Below, piece after piece: positions 1-8,241 of a DNA stretch of 50,563 bases. Position 1 is the first letter of the stretch. Each line of letters opens with the position of its first letter. This stretch comes from an uncultured Collinsella sp. (GTDB taxonomy: Bacteria; Actinomycetota; Coriobacteriia; Coriobacteriales; Coriobacteriaceae). The stretch is taken from positions 1 through 50,563 of the forward strand of contig CAKUHP010000010.1 of NCBI GenBank assembly GCA_934658705.1. The letters are read 5' to 3'. A program made the position numbers and the translations under genes. The notes beneath the pieces are model-generated. The model searched no databases, was not told the origin of the DNA, and worked only from the letters and a program-made list of their open reading frames with translations.

Positions 1-503
1 ATGACCGCAACGATTGCAATCGCGACCGAGAAGATGATGACCTTCTTTTGCGTCTGGCTGCGCTCTGCCGCGGCCTTGGCGCGCAAGCTGTTAGGGGCAA
101 CGCGGGCCGTGGTTGCGGCGCCGCCGAGGTGCTCGTTGGCATTGGGCTCAACGTTCTCGTAGGCGCCGGCGGGGTAGTCGACGGCGGCGTGCGTGCCTTT
201 GATGACCTCGGCGCTAGCGGAGATAAAGTGGCGATAGACCTGCGAGGACACGACGGTGATGACTGAGCTCACGGCGGCGCCAATCACCGAGCCGGCAATG
301 CCAATCTTTGAAGCGAGTGCCACGCTTGTGGCCGCGGCTGCGGCACCGGCGATGATCTGGGGAATGGAAATGTCGTCAAACAGGCCTTTTTTGGGTGCGA
401 TAGCCATGGTCTGGCCGATGGAGTGATTCTCATGAACGCCGTTGTTGAGTGCGGCGGGAGTCATGACGCGCGTGCGCGGCGCATCGGTGTACTTGGTCGT
501 CAT
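1..503 (-). CDS. Membrane protein of unknown function, 3-prime part outside window
   Basis: The frame is open from an ATG at 503 to the window edge, giving 167 visible residues. A GGGAGGA Shine-Dalgarno sequence lies about 7 nt upstream of the ATG. Residues about 47-90 are Ala/Ile/Val-rich and could form one or two membrane helices; a second hydrophobic stretch begins near residue 155, after a polar, Ala/Asn-rich stretch, and runs off the window. No recognised domain or catalytic motif is visible. The gene is transcribed away from the DUF4160 pair. The call as a real gene rests on the start context, uninterrupted frame and membrane pattern; the function is unknown. Confidence 0.6.
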   Translation of the reverse strand, partial: MTTKYTDAPRTRVMTPAALNNGVHENHSIGQTMAIAPKKGLFDDISIPQIIAGAAAAATSVALASKIGIAGSVIGAAVSSVITVVSSQVYRHFISASAEVIKGTHAAVDYPAGAYENVEPNANEHLGGAATTARVAPNSLRAKAAAERSQTQKKVIIFSVAIAIVAV

Positions 504-677
504 ACGGGGTCCTCCCGGTGTAAATCTGCTTCGTTTCATGCAGCCATCAGGGTACCCATCCAATGTGAAACGGATATGTCGTTTGCCAGATACCATCAAG
601 TTATCAAGGGCGCTCGCCGTTTTTGGCGTGAGTGCTTGATGCTAAACTGGATAAACGATTGTGAGGTGGTTGCCGTG

Positions 678-947
678 ATGTATCCGTATATGACATTCGA
701 AGACGGCACTGAGGTCGTCCATTCTGACCTGATTGTCGATGGCGACATCGAAAAGGTTATTGTGCATTTTGAGCGACCGACGGCAGAGGGCTTCGACTCC
801 GCTCGCTGCGAGCTGCCTTCTTACAATTGGACCATGTGGGAGGGGCGCTTTACAGACGAGGAAAAGCGAGGCTTCGAGACTTTTCTGAGCAACAATGCCC
901 ATCTTCTATATCGGTATGCCGCAAGCGGAGGAGCTAAGGTTGCCTAG
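678..947 (+). CDS. Hypothetical small acidic protein paired with DUF4160 gene
   Basis: This 89-aa protein is acidic, with no signal peptide or membrane segment, and I do not recognise a family. The ATG at 678 is chosen because GAGGTGG lies 8 nt upstream; the frame extends further 5-prime but without a comparable site. Its 3-prime end overlaps the next gene by 8 nt when that gene is started at the TTG at 940, so the two are probably translationally coupled. Small partner proteins commonly sit next to DUF4160 genes (often DUF2442), and this may fill that role, but the sequence similarity to DUF2442 is not obvious to me. Confidence 0.6.
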   Translation: MYPYMTFEDGTEVVHSDLIVDGDIEKVIVHFERPTAEGFDSARCELPSYNWTMWEGRFTDEEKRGFETFLSNNAHLLYRYAASGGAKVA

Positions 948-1218
948 CCTATTTCTTATTGGCGGCTATCGCGTCTTCTTTTGGTCCAACGAAGCGGGCG
1001 AGCCAGTCCACGTCCATGTTTGCAAGGGAGCGCCTTCAGATAACTCGGCCAAAATCTGGTTGACTCGCAGGGGCGGTTGTATCGTCGCCAATAACAAGGC
1101 GAAGATTCCTCGGGGTACTCTTGATGACCTTTGTGAAATTATTGCCGCTCAGCATGAATTGATTTGTTCTAAATGGAAAGCATTTTTCCTCGTGGACGAG
1201 ATTTCGTTTTACTGCTGA
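940..1218 (+). CDS. DUF4160 family protein
   Basis: This 92-aa protein begins LPSLFLIGGYRVFFW and continues into a PVHVHV motif, the pattern of the DUF4160 family (Y/F-rich start, an aromatic strand, then a conserved P-x-H-x-H motif). The biochemical function of the family is unknown; members are often found in two-gene units with DUF2442 and are sometimes proposed to act as toxin-antitoxin-like pairs. An ATG at 895 is in frame, but the TTG at 940 has a perfect GGAGGAG six nt upstream (927-933) and places the start exactly where family members begin, so I prefer it. It overlaps the upstream stop by 8 nt. Confidence 0.7.
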   Translation: MPSLFLIGGYRVFFWSNEAGEPVHVHVCKGAPSDNSAKIWLTRRGGCIVANNKAKIPRGTLDDLCEIIAAQHELICSKWKAFFLVDEISFYC

Positions 1219-1346
1219 AACGCCGCTTTGCTTTTTAGTCTTTAACGTGAGCCCGTCTCCATCTGTGCTGGTTGAGCCTGACATACAATGGAGGCGGACT
1301 ATATCGCCGCTACTCGTCGCGGCTAAACGGATGTGTTGGAGCTCGC

Positions 1347-3335
1347 ATGAACGATTTTCTAAACGGCCAAGTTGAGAACGATGGCTTTTTGCGTGTGGCG
1401 GCGGCGTCGCCGCGGATTCGCGTGGCCGATGTCGAGGGCAATGCCGAGGTGGCACTGACGGCTGTTCGCGATGCTGCCGAGCGTGGCGTTCGCGCGCTGG
1501 TGCTGCCCGAGCTTAACCTGACCGGCTATACCGCGGCCGATCTGTTCCATAACCGCACGCTGCTGCATGCCTGCGAGGCGGCGCTTGAGTTTATCCTCGA
1601 TGAAACCCGTGAGCTGCCGATTGTCTTTACCGTCGGTCTTCCCGTTGCGGTGGCCGAGAACATCTACAACTGCGCCGCCGTGTGCTGCGCGGGCGAGCTG
1701 TTGGGCCTTACGGCCAAGAAGCACCTGCCCAATTATGGCGAGTTCTATGAGCGCCGCTGGTTTGCTCCGGCACCCGCCAATCCCATGTGGATTGAATTTG
1801 CCGGCCAGGGTCCGGTGCCGCTTGGTTCGGGGCTTATCTATCGTTGCTGTGACGAGGGTGCCGAGGACATGGTGCTTGGCGTCGAGGTCTGCGAGGACCT
1901 GTGGGTGCCGGCACCCCCTTCGACCGAGATGGCGCTTGCCGGCGCGACGGTGATCCTCAATCCGTCGGCTTCGGACGAGATCATCGGCAAGGCCGACTAC
2001 CGTCGCAGCCTCATCTCCAACCAGAGTGCGCGTCTCTACTGCGCCTATGCCTACGCGGACGCGAGCGAGGGCGAATCCACAACCGATATGGTCTTTGCGG
2101 GGGAGAACCTCGTCTACGAAAACGGCTCTAAGCTCGCCGCGACCAAGCTCCTCACCTGCGATATGGCGGTGGCCGACGTTGACCTTGATCGTCTGGTGGC
2201 CGAGCGCCGCCGCTCGACGACGTGGACGCGCCCGGACGACGCGCCGGAGGCCGTGACCGTTGAGTTTTCGTTTGAGGGAACGCTTGCAGAAGAACCCGCC
2301 CTTCGCGATGCCTGCGACATCGACCGCGTCTTCCCGCGCGCGCCTTTCGTCCCGGCAGACCACGGTGACCTGGCCGAGCGCTGCGAGACCATCCTCGACC
2401 TGCAGACCGCGGGCCTCAAGACCCGCTTGGCCCATACGGGCACCAAAGCGGCCGTCATCGGTCTTTCGGGTGGCCTTGATTCCACGCTGGCGCTGCTCGT
2501 GACGGTTCGCGCCTTCGATGCCCTGGGCCTGCCGCGTACGGGCATTACTGCCGTTTCCATGCCCGGCTTTGGCACCACGCATCGCACCAAGTCGAACGCC
2601 GAGTCGCTTGCTCGCGACCTGGGTGTGAGCTTCCGCGAGGTCTCGATTCACGCGGCCGTTGAGCAGCACTTTAAGGACATTGAGCACGATCCGGCAGTTC
2701 AGGACGTGACCTATGAGAACAGCCAGGCGCGCGAGCGCACACAGATTCTGATGGATCTGGCCAACCAGGCTGGCGGTTTTGTCATTGGCACGGGCGACCT
2801 GTCGGAGCTGGCTCTCGGCTGGGCTACCTATAACGGTGACCATATGAGCATGTATGCTGTCAACGCGAGCGTACCCAAGACGCTCGTGCGCCATCTGGTG
2901 CGTTATGCTGCCGATGTCTTTGGCGGGCGCATTGCCACCACGCTGCTCGACATCCTCGATACGCCGGTGTCGCCCGAGCTCCTGCCGCCCACGGGCGACG
3001 GCGAGATTGCGCAGAAGACCGAGGACTTGGTGGGCCCGTACGAGTTGCACGACTACTTCCTCTATTACCTGCTGCGCTTTGGCTTTGAGCCGGGCAAGAT
3101 CTATCGCATGGCGCTCAAGAGCTTTGAGGGTGTCTATGACGAGGCTACCATCCACACGTGGCTGCGTACGTTCTACCGTCGTTTCTTTGCCCAGCAGTTT
3201 AAGCGTAGCTGTCTGTCCGATGGCCCCAAGGTTGGCTCGGTGACGCTCAGCCCGCGCGGCGATTGGCGCATGCCGAGCGATGCCAGCTCGCGCCTTTGGC
3301 TCGCCCAGATCGACGCGCTCAATCCGATTGGCTAA
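1347..3335 (+). CDS. nadE: Glutamine-dependent NAD+ synthetase
   Basis: The enzyme amidates nicotinic acid adenine dinucleotide to NAD+ using ATP and glutamine. The 662-aa length fits the two-domain form. The N-terminal half is a nitrilase-type glutaminase with the catalytic triad visible: Glu55 in VLPELNLTGY, Lys near 125 in AKKHLPNYGEF and Cys182 in VEVCEDLW. The C-terminal half is the synthetase with an SGGLDST pyrophosphate loop near residue 370 and the conserved GTGDLSELALGW segment. The ATG at 1347 has GGAG five nt upstream and gives an N-terminus of normal length; a longer in-frame extension from 1272 has no good site. It stands alone, followed by the hairpin at 3404. Confidence 0.95.
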   Translation: MNDFLNGQVENDGFLRVAAASPRIRVADVEGNAEVALTAVRDAAERGVRALVLPELNLTGYTAADLFHNRTLLHACEAALEFILDETRELPIVFTVGLPVAVAENIYNCAAVCCAGELLGLTAKKHLPNYGEFYERRWFAPAPANPMWIEFAGQGPVPLGSGLIYRCCDEGAEDMVLGVEVCEDLWVPAPPSTEMALAGATVILNPSASDEIIGKADYRRSLISNQSARLYCAYAYADASEGESTTDMVFAGENLVYENGSKLAATKLLTCDMAVADVDLDRLVAERRRSTTWTRPDDAPEAVTVEFSFEGTLAEEPALRDACDIDRVFPRAPFVPADHGDLAERCETILDLQTAGLKTRLAHTGTKAAVIGLSGGLDSTLALLVTVRAFDALGLPRTGITAVSMPGFGTTHRTKSNAESLARDLGVSFREVSIHAAVEQHFKDIEHDPAVQDVTYENSQARERTQILMDLANQAGGFVIGTGDLSELALGWATYNGDHMSMYAVNASVPKTLVRHLVRYAADVFGGRIATTLLDILDTPVSPELLPPTGDGEIAQKTEDLVGPYELHDYFLYYLLRFGFEPGKIYRMALKSFEGVYDEATIHTWLRTFYRRFFAQQFKRSCLSDGPKVGSVTLSPRGDWRMPSDASSRLWLAQIDALNPIG

Positions 3336-3403
3336 GGTTGGCTAAATTGAACCAATACGGGGGTTGCAAGCGTTACACTTTTGCAATCTGATGGCCCGTA
3401 TCG

Positions 3404-3434
3404 CGCGGCGCTCTTGTCGGAGCGCCGCGTTTTT
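3404..3434 (+). terminator. Intrinsic terminator-like hairpin between nadE and aminotransferase
   Basis: A perfect 10-bp GC-rich stem (3404-3413 with 3420-3429) with a 6-nt loop is followed directly by five T. It lies only 18 nt before the next start codon, immediately ahead of the AAAGGTGG ribosome binding site, so it either ends nadE transcription or works as an attenuator in the leader of the aminotransferase gene. Confidence 0.75.
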
Positions 3435-3452
3435 GTATCGAAAGGTGGCACC

Positions 3453-4616
3453 ATGCAGGCATCGCAGCGTCTCGACCGCTTTGGCGCGGAGGTTTTTGCC
3501 TCGCTCAACAACAAGCTTCTTGCGCTTAAGGCCCAGGGCAAGACCATTTACAACATGAGCGTGGGCACGCCCGACTTTAAACCGTACGACCACGTGGTCG
3601 AGGCGCTCACGAAGGCCGCCCAGGACCCCGAGATGTGGAAGTATGCTCTGCGCGATCTGCCCGAGCTTAAGCAGGCCGTGTGCGACTACTACGAGCGCCG
3701 TTTTGGTGTGGCGGGCATTACGCCGTCCATGGTGCAGTCGTGCAACGGCACGCAGGAGGGCGTGGGCCACTTGGGCCTAGCGCTGCTCGACCCGGGCGAT
3801 ACCATCCTGGTGCCCGATCCGTGCTATCCGGTCTTTGAGGCGGGCGCCAAGATCGCCGATGCCAAGCTCGAGTACTACCCGCTGGTCGCCGAGCACAATT
3901 ACCTGCCCTATGTGGCGGGCATCGACCCCGTGGTCGCCGACCGCGCCAAGTACATGATCGTGTCGCTGCCCGCCAACCCGGTGGGTTCGGTGGGCACGCC
4001 CGAGGTCTACGAGGAGATCATCGCCTTCGCCCGCGAGCATGACCTGCTGATCGTTCACGACAACGCCTATTCGGATATCGTGTTCGACGGCGAGCCGGGC
4101 GGCAGCTTCCTGCAGTATCCCGGTGCGCTCGAAGTGGGCGTGGAGTTCTTCTCGCTCTCCAAGTCGTTTAACGTCACCGGCGCCCGCATCGGCTTTTTGG
4201 TCGGTCGCGAGGATGTTGTCTCGGCATTTTCTAAGCTGCGCAGCCAGATCGACTTTGGCATGTTCTTCCCGATCCAGAAGGCGGCTATCGCTTGCCTGAA
4301 CGGCCCGCGCGATGAGGTCGAGGCGCAGCGCCTGAAGTACCAGGAGCGTCGCGATGCCCTGTGCGACGGTCTTGAGGGCCTGGGCTGGGAGCGCCCCAAC
4401 GCGCATGGCTCCATGTTCGTGTGGGCCAAGCTCCCCGGCGGCCGCACCGACTCGATGGCGTTTTGCGAGGAGCTCATGGAGAAGGCCGGCGTTGTCGTGA
4501 CGCCGGGCGCGAGCTTTGGTCCTTCGGGCGAGGGACACGTGCGCATGGCGCTGGTGCTGCCGCCCGATCAGATCGCTTTGGCTGTCGAGGCTATTCGCGA
4601 GGCGGGCCTTTATTAG
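3453..4616 (+). CDS. Class I/II PLP-dependent aminotransferase (DapL/PatA-like)
   Basis: A fold-type I aminotransferase of 387 aa. Lys237 in SLSKSFNVTGARIG is the expected PLP-binding lysine and Asp203 in HDNAYSD the pyridine-nitrogen ligand; PDPCYPVF carries the conserved substrate-side Tyr. Segments such as NGTQEGVGHLGLALLDPGD resemble LL-diaminopimelate aminotransferase and N-acetyl-DAP aminotransferase relatives. Its substrate is not fixed by sequence. Because the window holds an acetylase-type lysine pathway (dapH) that needs an N-acetyl-DAP aminotransferase, this gene is a candidate, although it is about 5 kb from the lysine genes and not in their operon. AAAGGTGG lies just upstream of the ATG. 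Confidence 0.85.
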   Translation: MQASQRLDRFGAEVFASLNNKLLALKAQGKTIYNMSVGTPDFKPYDHVVEALTKAAQDPEMWKYALRDLPELKQAVCDYYERRFGVAGITPSMVQSCNGTQEGVGHLGLALLDPGDTILVPDPCYPVFEAGAKIADAKLEYYPLVAEHNYLPYVAGIDPVVADRAKYMIVSLPANPVGSVGTPEVYEEIIAFAREHDLLIVHDNAYSDIVFDGEPGGSFLQYPGALEVGVEFFSLSKSFNVTGARIGFLVGREDVVSAFSKLRSQIDFGMFFPIQKAAIACLNGPRDEVEAQRLKYQERRDALCDGLEGLGWERPNAHGSMFVWAKLPGGRTDSMAFCEELMEKAGVVVTPGASFGPSGEGHVRMALVLPPDQIALAVEAIREAGLY

Positions 4617-4813
4617 ACGCTAAAGATTCGTCAATAGCTCGAAACCGATTTCGTGCAGTTATTTTACGAATTCTGCAAACAATTTCGGTAAACGGTCGAT
4701 TTTTGACTGCGAATAGGAGCATAATCAAAGTCCCGATTGGATGTATTGGGATTACGGCAAGCCGCTCGGGTCACCCTGGGCGGTTTGTTTGTGGAGAGAG
4801 ATGGGAGTTTGTA

Positions 4814-5764
4814 ATGGTTAACGAGAAGAAGGTCGCTATTGTCGGCTGCGGTTTCGTCGGTTCGTCTTCGGCGTTCGCACTGATGCAGAGCGGTCTGTTC
4901 TCCGAGATGGTCCTCATCGACGTGGACAAGAACCGCGCCGAGGGCGAGGCCCTGGACATCGCACACGGCATGACGTTTGCCGAGCCGATGAAGATCTACG
5001 CCGGCGATTACTCTGATGTCGCCGACGCCGCTATGATCGTCGTCACCGCTGGCGCTGCCCAGAAGCCCGGCGAGACCCGCCTGGACCTGGTCAACAAGAA
5101 CGTCAACATCTTTAAGTCCATCATCCCCGAGATTAAGAAGTCCGGCTTTGACGGCATCCTGCTGATCGTCTCCAACCCGGTCGACGTTCTGACCTACGCC
5201 GCCATCAAGATGTCCGGCCTGCCCGAGGGCCACGTCATCGGTTCCGGCACCGTACTCGACACCGGTCGTCTGCAGCAGATGCTCGGCGCCCACGTCGAGG
5301 TCGACCCGCGCGACGTTCAGGCTTACGTCATGGGCGAGCACGGCGACTCCGAGTTCGTCGCCTGGTCCAGCGCTCAGGTTGCCGGTGTGCCGCTGAGCAC
5401 CTTCTGCGAGCTTCACGGCCATCTGGAGCATGAGGCTGCCGAGAAGCGTATCGCCGAGGACGTCAAGAACTCCGCCTACACCATCATCGAGAAGAAGCAC
5501 GCCACCTACTACGGCGTTGCCATGGCCGTTAAGCGTATCTGCACTGCTGTCATGCGTGACGAGCAGACCGTTCTGCCCGTTTCCTCGCTCATGGTGGGCG
5601 AGTATGGCCTGTCCGATCTGGCCATCTCCATGCCGACGGTCGTCGGCCGCGATGGCGTTGTCTGCCGCGTCCCCGTGCCGCTGAACGATGACGAGCAGCA
5701 TGAGCTCACCGCTTCTGCCAAGGCTCTCAAGGACATCATCGACAGCGTCGACTTCTCCTGCTAA
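4814..5764 (+). CDS. ldh: L-lactate dehydrogenase
   Basis: Converts pyruvate and NADH to L-lactate and NAD+, the redox-balancing step of fermentation. The 316-aa protein has the Rossmann motif GCGFVGSS at 11-18, the active-site-loop Arg in GETR (R89), the substrate-binding Arg152 and catalytic His176 in GEHGDSEF, plus SNPVDVLTY. This pattern separates it from malate dehydrogenases, though absolute separation would need a tree. The ATG at 4814 has GGGAG six nt upstream. It is monocistronic: about 200 nt of leader on one side and a strong terminator on the other. I see no clear Rex box or riboswitch in the leader. Confidence 0.93.
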   Translation: MVNEKKVAIVGCGFVGSSSAFALMQSGLFSEMVLIDVDKNRAEGEALDIAHGMTFAEPMKIYAGDYSDVADAAMIVVTAGAAQKPGETRLDLVNKNVNIFKSIIPEIKKSGFDGILLIVSNPVDVLTYAAIKMSGLPEGHVIGSGTVLDTGRLQQMLGAHVEVDPRDVQAYVMGEHGDSEFVAWSSAQVAGVPLSTFCELHGHLEHEAAEKRIAEDVKNSAYTIIEKKHATYYGVAMAVKRICTAVMRDEQTVLPVSSLMVGEYGLSDLAISMPTVVGRDGVVCRVPVPLNDDEQHELTASAKALKDIIDSVDFSC

Positions 5765-5798
5765 ATCCAGCTCTTTTGGGCAACAGGCTACAATGAAA

Positions 5799-5831
5799 GG
5801 CGTCCGGGCCCCACGGCCCGGGCGCCTTTTT
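5799..5831 (+). terminator. Intrinsic terminator of ldh
   Basis: A 12-bp GC-rich stem with one G-T pair encloses a CCAC loop and is followed by TTTTT. It ends 5 nt short of nothing else: the palindromic repeat at 5832 abuts it directly. Confidence 0.9.
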
Positions 5832-5860
5832 GGTGCAAAGTAACCTGACCCCAATGCACC
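5832..5860. repeat. 29-nt palindromic repeat, GGGAC(A/G)GG-core family, copy A
   Basis: GGTGCA (5832-5837) pairs with TGCACC (5855-5860), and the interior holds CCTGACCCC. The same 29-nt layout recurs at 7045-7073 in the same orientation, immediately past the other end of the intervening gene. See the finding on the repeat family. Confidence 0.75.
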
Positions 5861-5878
5861 ATTGTTGATGGGAGGGCC

Positions 5879-7039
5879 ATGTCGGATTCGCCTAACTTTT
5901 TGACCTATGCTCAGACGGCGTTCGATTCGTTTGAGGAGCGGTCGTTCTGCGCGGTGGACAGCCTGGTGTTTGCATGGCTGTCGTATTTGCGCTTGCCGGG
6001 TGATATGCCGGAGCTTGCCGGCTGGCAGGGGCTGGACGTGCGCGAGCTGCTGCGTGCCGAGTGCTACCAGGGCATGATTGGCGACCTGTGGGATCCGGAG
6101 GAGAGTCGCGCCTTGCTGGAGGCTGTTGCGGCAAGTCCTCGCTACCGCGGCGTGCGCGTTTGCGGTTATCGTGCCGTGAACGACGTGACGGCGACGGAGC
6201 AGTTCGCAGCCATGACGTTCCGCTTTCCGGCAGGATTCAGCTACCTTTCCTTCCGCGGGACCGACAGTACGATCGTGGGCTGGAAAGAGGACTTTAACAT
6301 GGCGTTCCGGTGCCCCGTGCCCTCCCAGGAATCTGCGGCGCGTTATGTGGACGAGGCGGCAGCCGCAATAGACGGGCCGCTCTTGTGCGGAGGCCATTCC
6401 AAGGGCGGAAACTTGGCGGTGTATGGCGCGGCGATGTGCTCTGACGCTGCTGGCGACCGGATCGAGCGGGCCTTCTCCCATGATGGCCCCGGCTTTGTCG
6501 AGGAGTTCCTGAGCGGTGACGCCTTTGCGGGCCTGTCCAGTCGCATCGACAAGACGCTGCCCCAGTCGTCGATTTTCGGCATGATGTTCGAGACGCAGGA
6601 AGATTACGCCATTGTCGAGAGCACCGAGTTCAGCCTGCTGCAGCACAACCCCTTTAGCTGGGTTGTCGACGGCTGTGACTTTGTGTATTGCGAGCGACTG
6701 TCTGCCGGCGCTCGATACGTCGATGGTTCTATTCGTGAGATGCTGCTTACAGTGGGGCCTGCCGAGCGCGAGCGCTTTGTGGACGCGCTATTCTCCGTGT
6801 TTGAGGCTACGGGGGCCGAACGGTTTGCGGATATCGCTGGGAATCTGCGTGAGAGCCTACCGGTGATGCTCCAGGCTGCCCAAGGTTTCGACAAGGATAC
6901 ACGCCGCTTTATTTCGCAGACGATCGTAGCAATTCTTAAATGTGCGCTGCTGCCCAAGCGCCCCGAACTCAACGTTCCCGCCGCTGGCAAGAGCCTAGCG
7001 GAGCAGCTCGAGGCATGGCAGTCCGAGCTTCTGCACTAG
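5879..7039 (+). CDS. Mbeg1-like (DUF2974) alpha/beta-hydrolase
   Basis: This 386-aa protein shows the DUF2974/Mbeg1-like lipase-fold pattern: an early YLRLPGDMPELA segment, FSYLSFRGTD (oxyanion-side strand), and the nucleophile elbow CGGHSKGGNLAVYGA with the catalytic Ser in GHSKG, followed by SHDGPGF. A substrate is not established for this family; lipase or esterase activity is inferred from the fold. No signal peptide is present, so it should be cytoplasmic. A GGGAGGG Shine-Dalgarno precedes the ATG. The gene sits alone between two copies of a small palindromic repeat, which suggests it may have arrived or been moved as a unit. Confidence 0.85.
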   Translation: MSDSPNFLTYAQTAFDSFEERSFCAVDSLVFAWLSYLRLPGDMPELAGWQGLDVRELLRAECYQGMIGDLWDPEESRALLEAVAASPRYRGVRVCGYRAVNDVTATEQFAAMTFRFPAGFSYLSFRGTDSTIVGWKEDFNMAFRCPVPSQESAARYVDEAAAAIDGPLLCGGHSKGGNLAVYGAAMCSDAAGDRIERAFSHDGPGFVEEFLSGDAFAGLSSRIDKTLPQSSIFGMMFETQEDYAIVESTEFSLLQHNPFSWVVDGCDFVYCERLSAGARYVDGSIREMLLTVGPAERERFVDALFSVFEATGAERFADIAGNLRESLPVMLQAAQGFDKDTRRFISQTIVAILKCALLPKRPELNVPAAGKSLAEQLEAWQSELLH

Positions 7040-7044
7040 CCACT

Positions 7045-7073
7045 GGCGCAAAGCGACCTGTCCCCGATGCACC
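7045..7073. repeat. 29-nt palindromic repeat, GGGAC(A/G)GG-core family, copy B
   Basis: GGCGCA (7045-7050) faces TGCACC (7068-7073) around an interior CCTGTCCCC. It matches copy A at 5832-5860 in length, orientation and most positions, starts 6 nt after the stop codon of the DUF2974 gene, and similarity to copy A trails off over the next 10 nt. Confidence 0.75.
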
Positions 7074-7141
7074 AATCTTCGATGCGCTTGGAGAGGGCTC
7101 GACCGCTATACTGATTCGTGCTCAATTCGATCTAGAACGGA

Positions 7142-8155
7142 ATGCCGTATATGAAAATCAATCACGCGATCTTGCATATCCTTGACTTTGACTCGGCCGT
7201 CAACGTTATGAGCCAACGCGAGCTCGATATCGAGAGCCGCACCGTGCGCAATTTTGTGACTACGCACCTGCGCCGCGCCCGCACTTCTGCCGATAACAAG
7301 CGTGCCACGTTTGCCGAGAACTCCGCATTCGGCGGCGAGCTCAAGGGCTATTTCTTTGGCGAGCGCGAGTTCGTGGACCTGTCGCAGCAGATTGCGGAGT
7401 TCATCTCCTCCGAGCTTACCAAGGCAGAGAAGGCCGAGTCCACCGATGTTCTCGTGGCGGACTTTGATGACGACGAAGACGCCCGCTGGTTTGCCGTGAT
7501 GCTGCTGGGCTCCAAGCAGGCCTTTATGCACGAGGTGGGCCGCGAGGAGGGCGAGGTGCGCAACGACATCGCGCGTCACTACGCTATCCTGCCGAATCCT
7601 TCCCAAAAGGTGCCGAGCTACGCTATTGTGCGTGCGAGCACCATGGAGATCGGCTACGTGGACAAGAAGCGCAAGATCGCCGGCGAGGACCGTATGCTTA
7701 TTCCCGACGGCCTGCTGCAGTGCGACACGGGCGTGTCGGGCAAGGAGATTATCGACACCGTGACGCGTGTGGTCGAGGAGGTCGCTGAGGAGCACGGTGC
7801 CAACACGGCTGTGGCGCTCGCCAAGGTCAAAGCCGCTGTTGCCGAGAAGGTCGAAGACGATGAGGAACTGCCGCCCTGGGATATCGTCGACGAGGTCTTT
7901 GAGGACGAGCCGGTCATTAAGGAGAGCGTGCGTGCGGCATTGACCGAGGAAAAGGTTCCCGAGCGCGTGCCTGTGGAGCGCAAGCAGGTCGAGCGCGCGG
8001 CCGTGCGCAATCACAAGATTCGTACCGATACGGGTATCGAGATCAGCTTCCCGGCCGAGATGGGCTCGAACTCCGAGTACATCGAGTTCGTCAACGAGCC
8101 CAACGGCCTCATCTCCATCGAGCTCAAGAACATCGGAAGTATTGAGAATCGATAG
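7142..8155 (+). CDS. Nucleoid-associated protein (NdpA/YejK family)
   Basis: The 337-aa protein has the layout of the NdpA family: an N-terminal MKINHAILHILDF start, FFGEREF near residue 75, ADFDDDEDARWFAVMLL, then a charged linker of Glu/Val/Lys and a C-terminal EYIEFVNEPNGLISIELKNI segment. Family members associate with the nucleoid in proteobacteria; their role in actinobacteria is little studied. Two ATG codons (7142 and 7151) are possible starts and neither has a strong Shine-Dalgarno, so the first three residues are uncertain. The gene is followed by the AT-rich palindrome of the next operon. Confidence 0.85.
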   Translation: MPYMKINHAILHILDFDSAVNVMSQRELDIESRTVRNFVTTHLRRARTSADNKRATFAENSAFGGELKGYFFGEREFVDLSQQIAEFISSELTKAEKAESTDVLVADFDDDEDARWFAVMLLGSKQAFMHEVGREEGEVRNDIARHYAILPNPSQKVPSYAIVRASTMEIGYVDKKRKIAGEDRMLIPDGLLQCDTGVSGKEIIDTVTRVVEEVAEEHGANTAVALAKVKAAVAEKVEDDEELPPWDIVDEVFEDEPVIKESVRAALTEEKVPERVPVERKQVERAAVRNHKIRTDTGIEISFPAEMGSNSEYIEFVNEPNGLISIELKNIGSIENR

Positions 8156-8178
8156 GGCAATAGTTTCTTCCGAAGAGA

Positions 8179-8224
8179 AATCTGGATTATATTTTGAAGT
8201 ATACTTTGAAATATAATCCAGATT
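8179..8224. promoter_or_regulatory. 46-nt palindromic operator/promoter of the Phd/RelE operon
   Basis: Two perfect 16-nt inverted arms (8179-8194 and 8209-8224) flank an inner perfect palindrome AAGTATACTT (8197-8206). The right arm contains a consensus -10, TATAAT, at 8212-8217. The whole is AT-rich in GC-rich surroundings and ends 7 nt before the GGAGG of the antitoxin gene. This is what is expected of an autoregulated toxin-antitoxin operator. Confidence 0.8.
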
Positions 8225-8241
8225 AATTATTGGAGGTCCTA

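Noticed and set aside
423..677. Upstream extension of the gene at 678
   Set aside because: The extension crosses the region upstream of the divergent membrane gene and lacks a ribosome binding site; translation from 678 has GAGGTGG.
1359..3155. 598-codon minus-strand open frame
   Set aside because: Antisense to nadE; no domain pattern and typical shadow composition.
4617..4813. Rex site or riboswitch in the ldh leader
   Set aside because: A TTGACT and a CATAAT are present but only 11 nt apart, and no Rex-type TTGTGA palindrome or aptamer pattern can be made out.
4664..6646. 660-codon minus-strand open frame across ldh and the DUF2974 gene
   Set aside because: It spans two convincing plus-strand genes and a terminator, without a ribosome binding site or recognisable domain.
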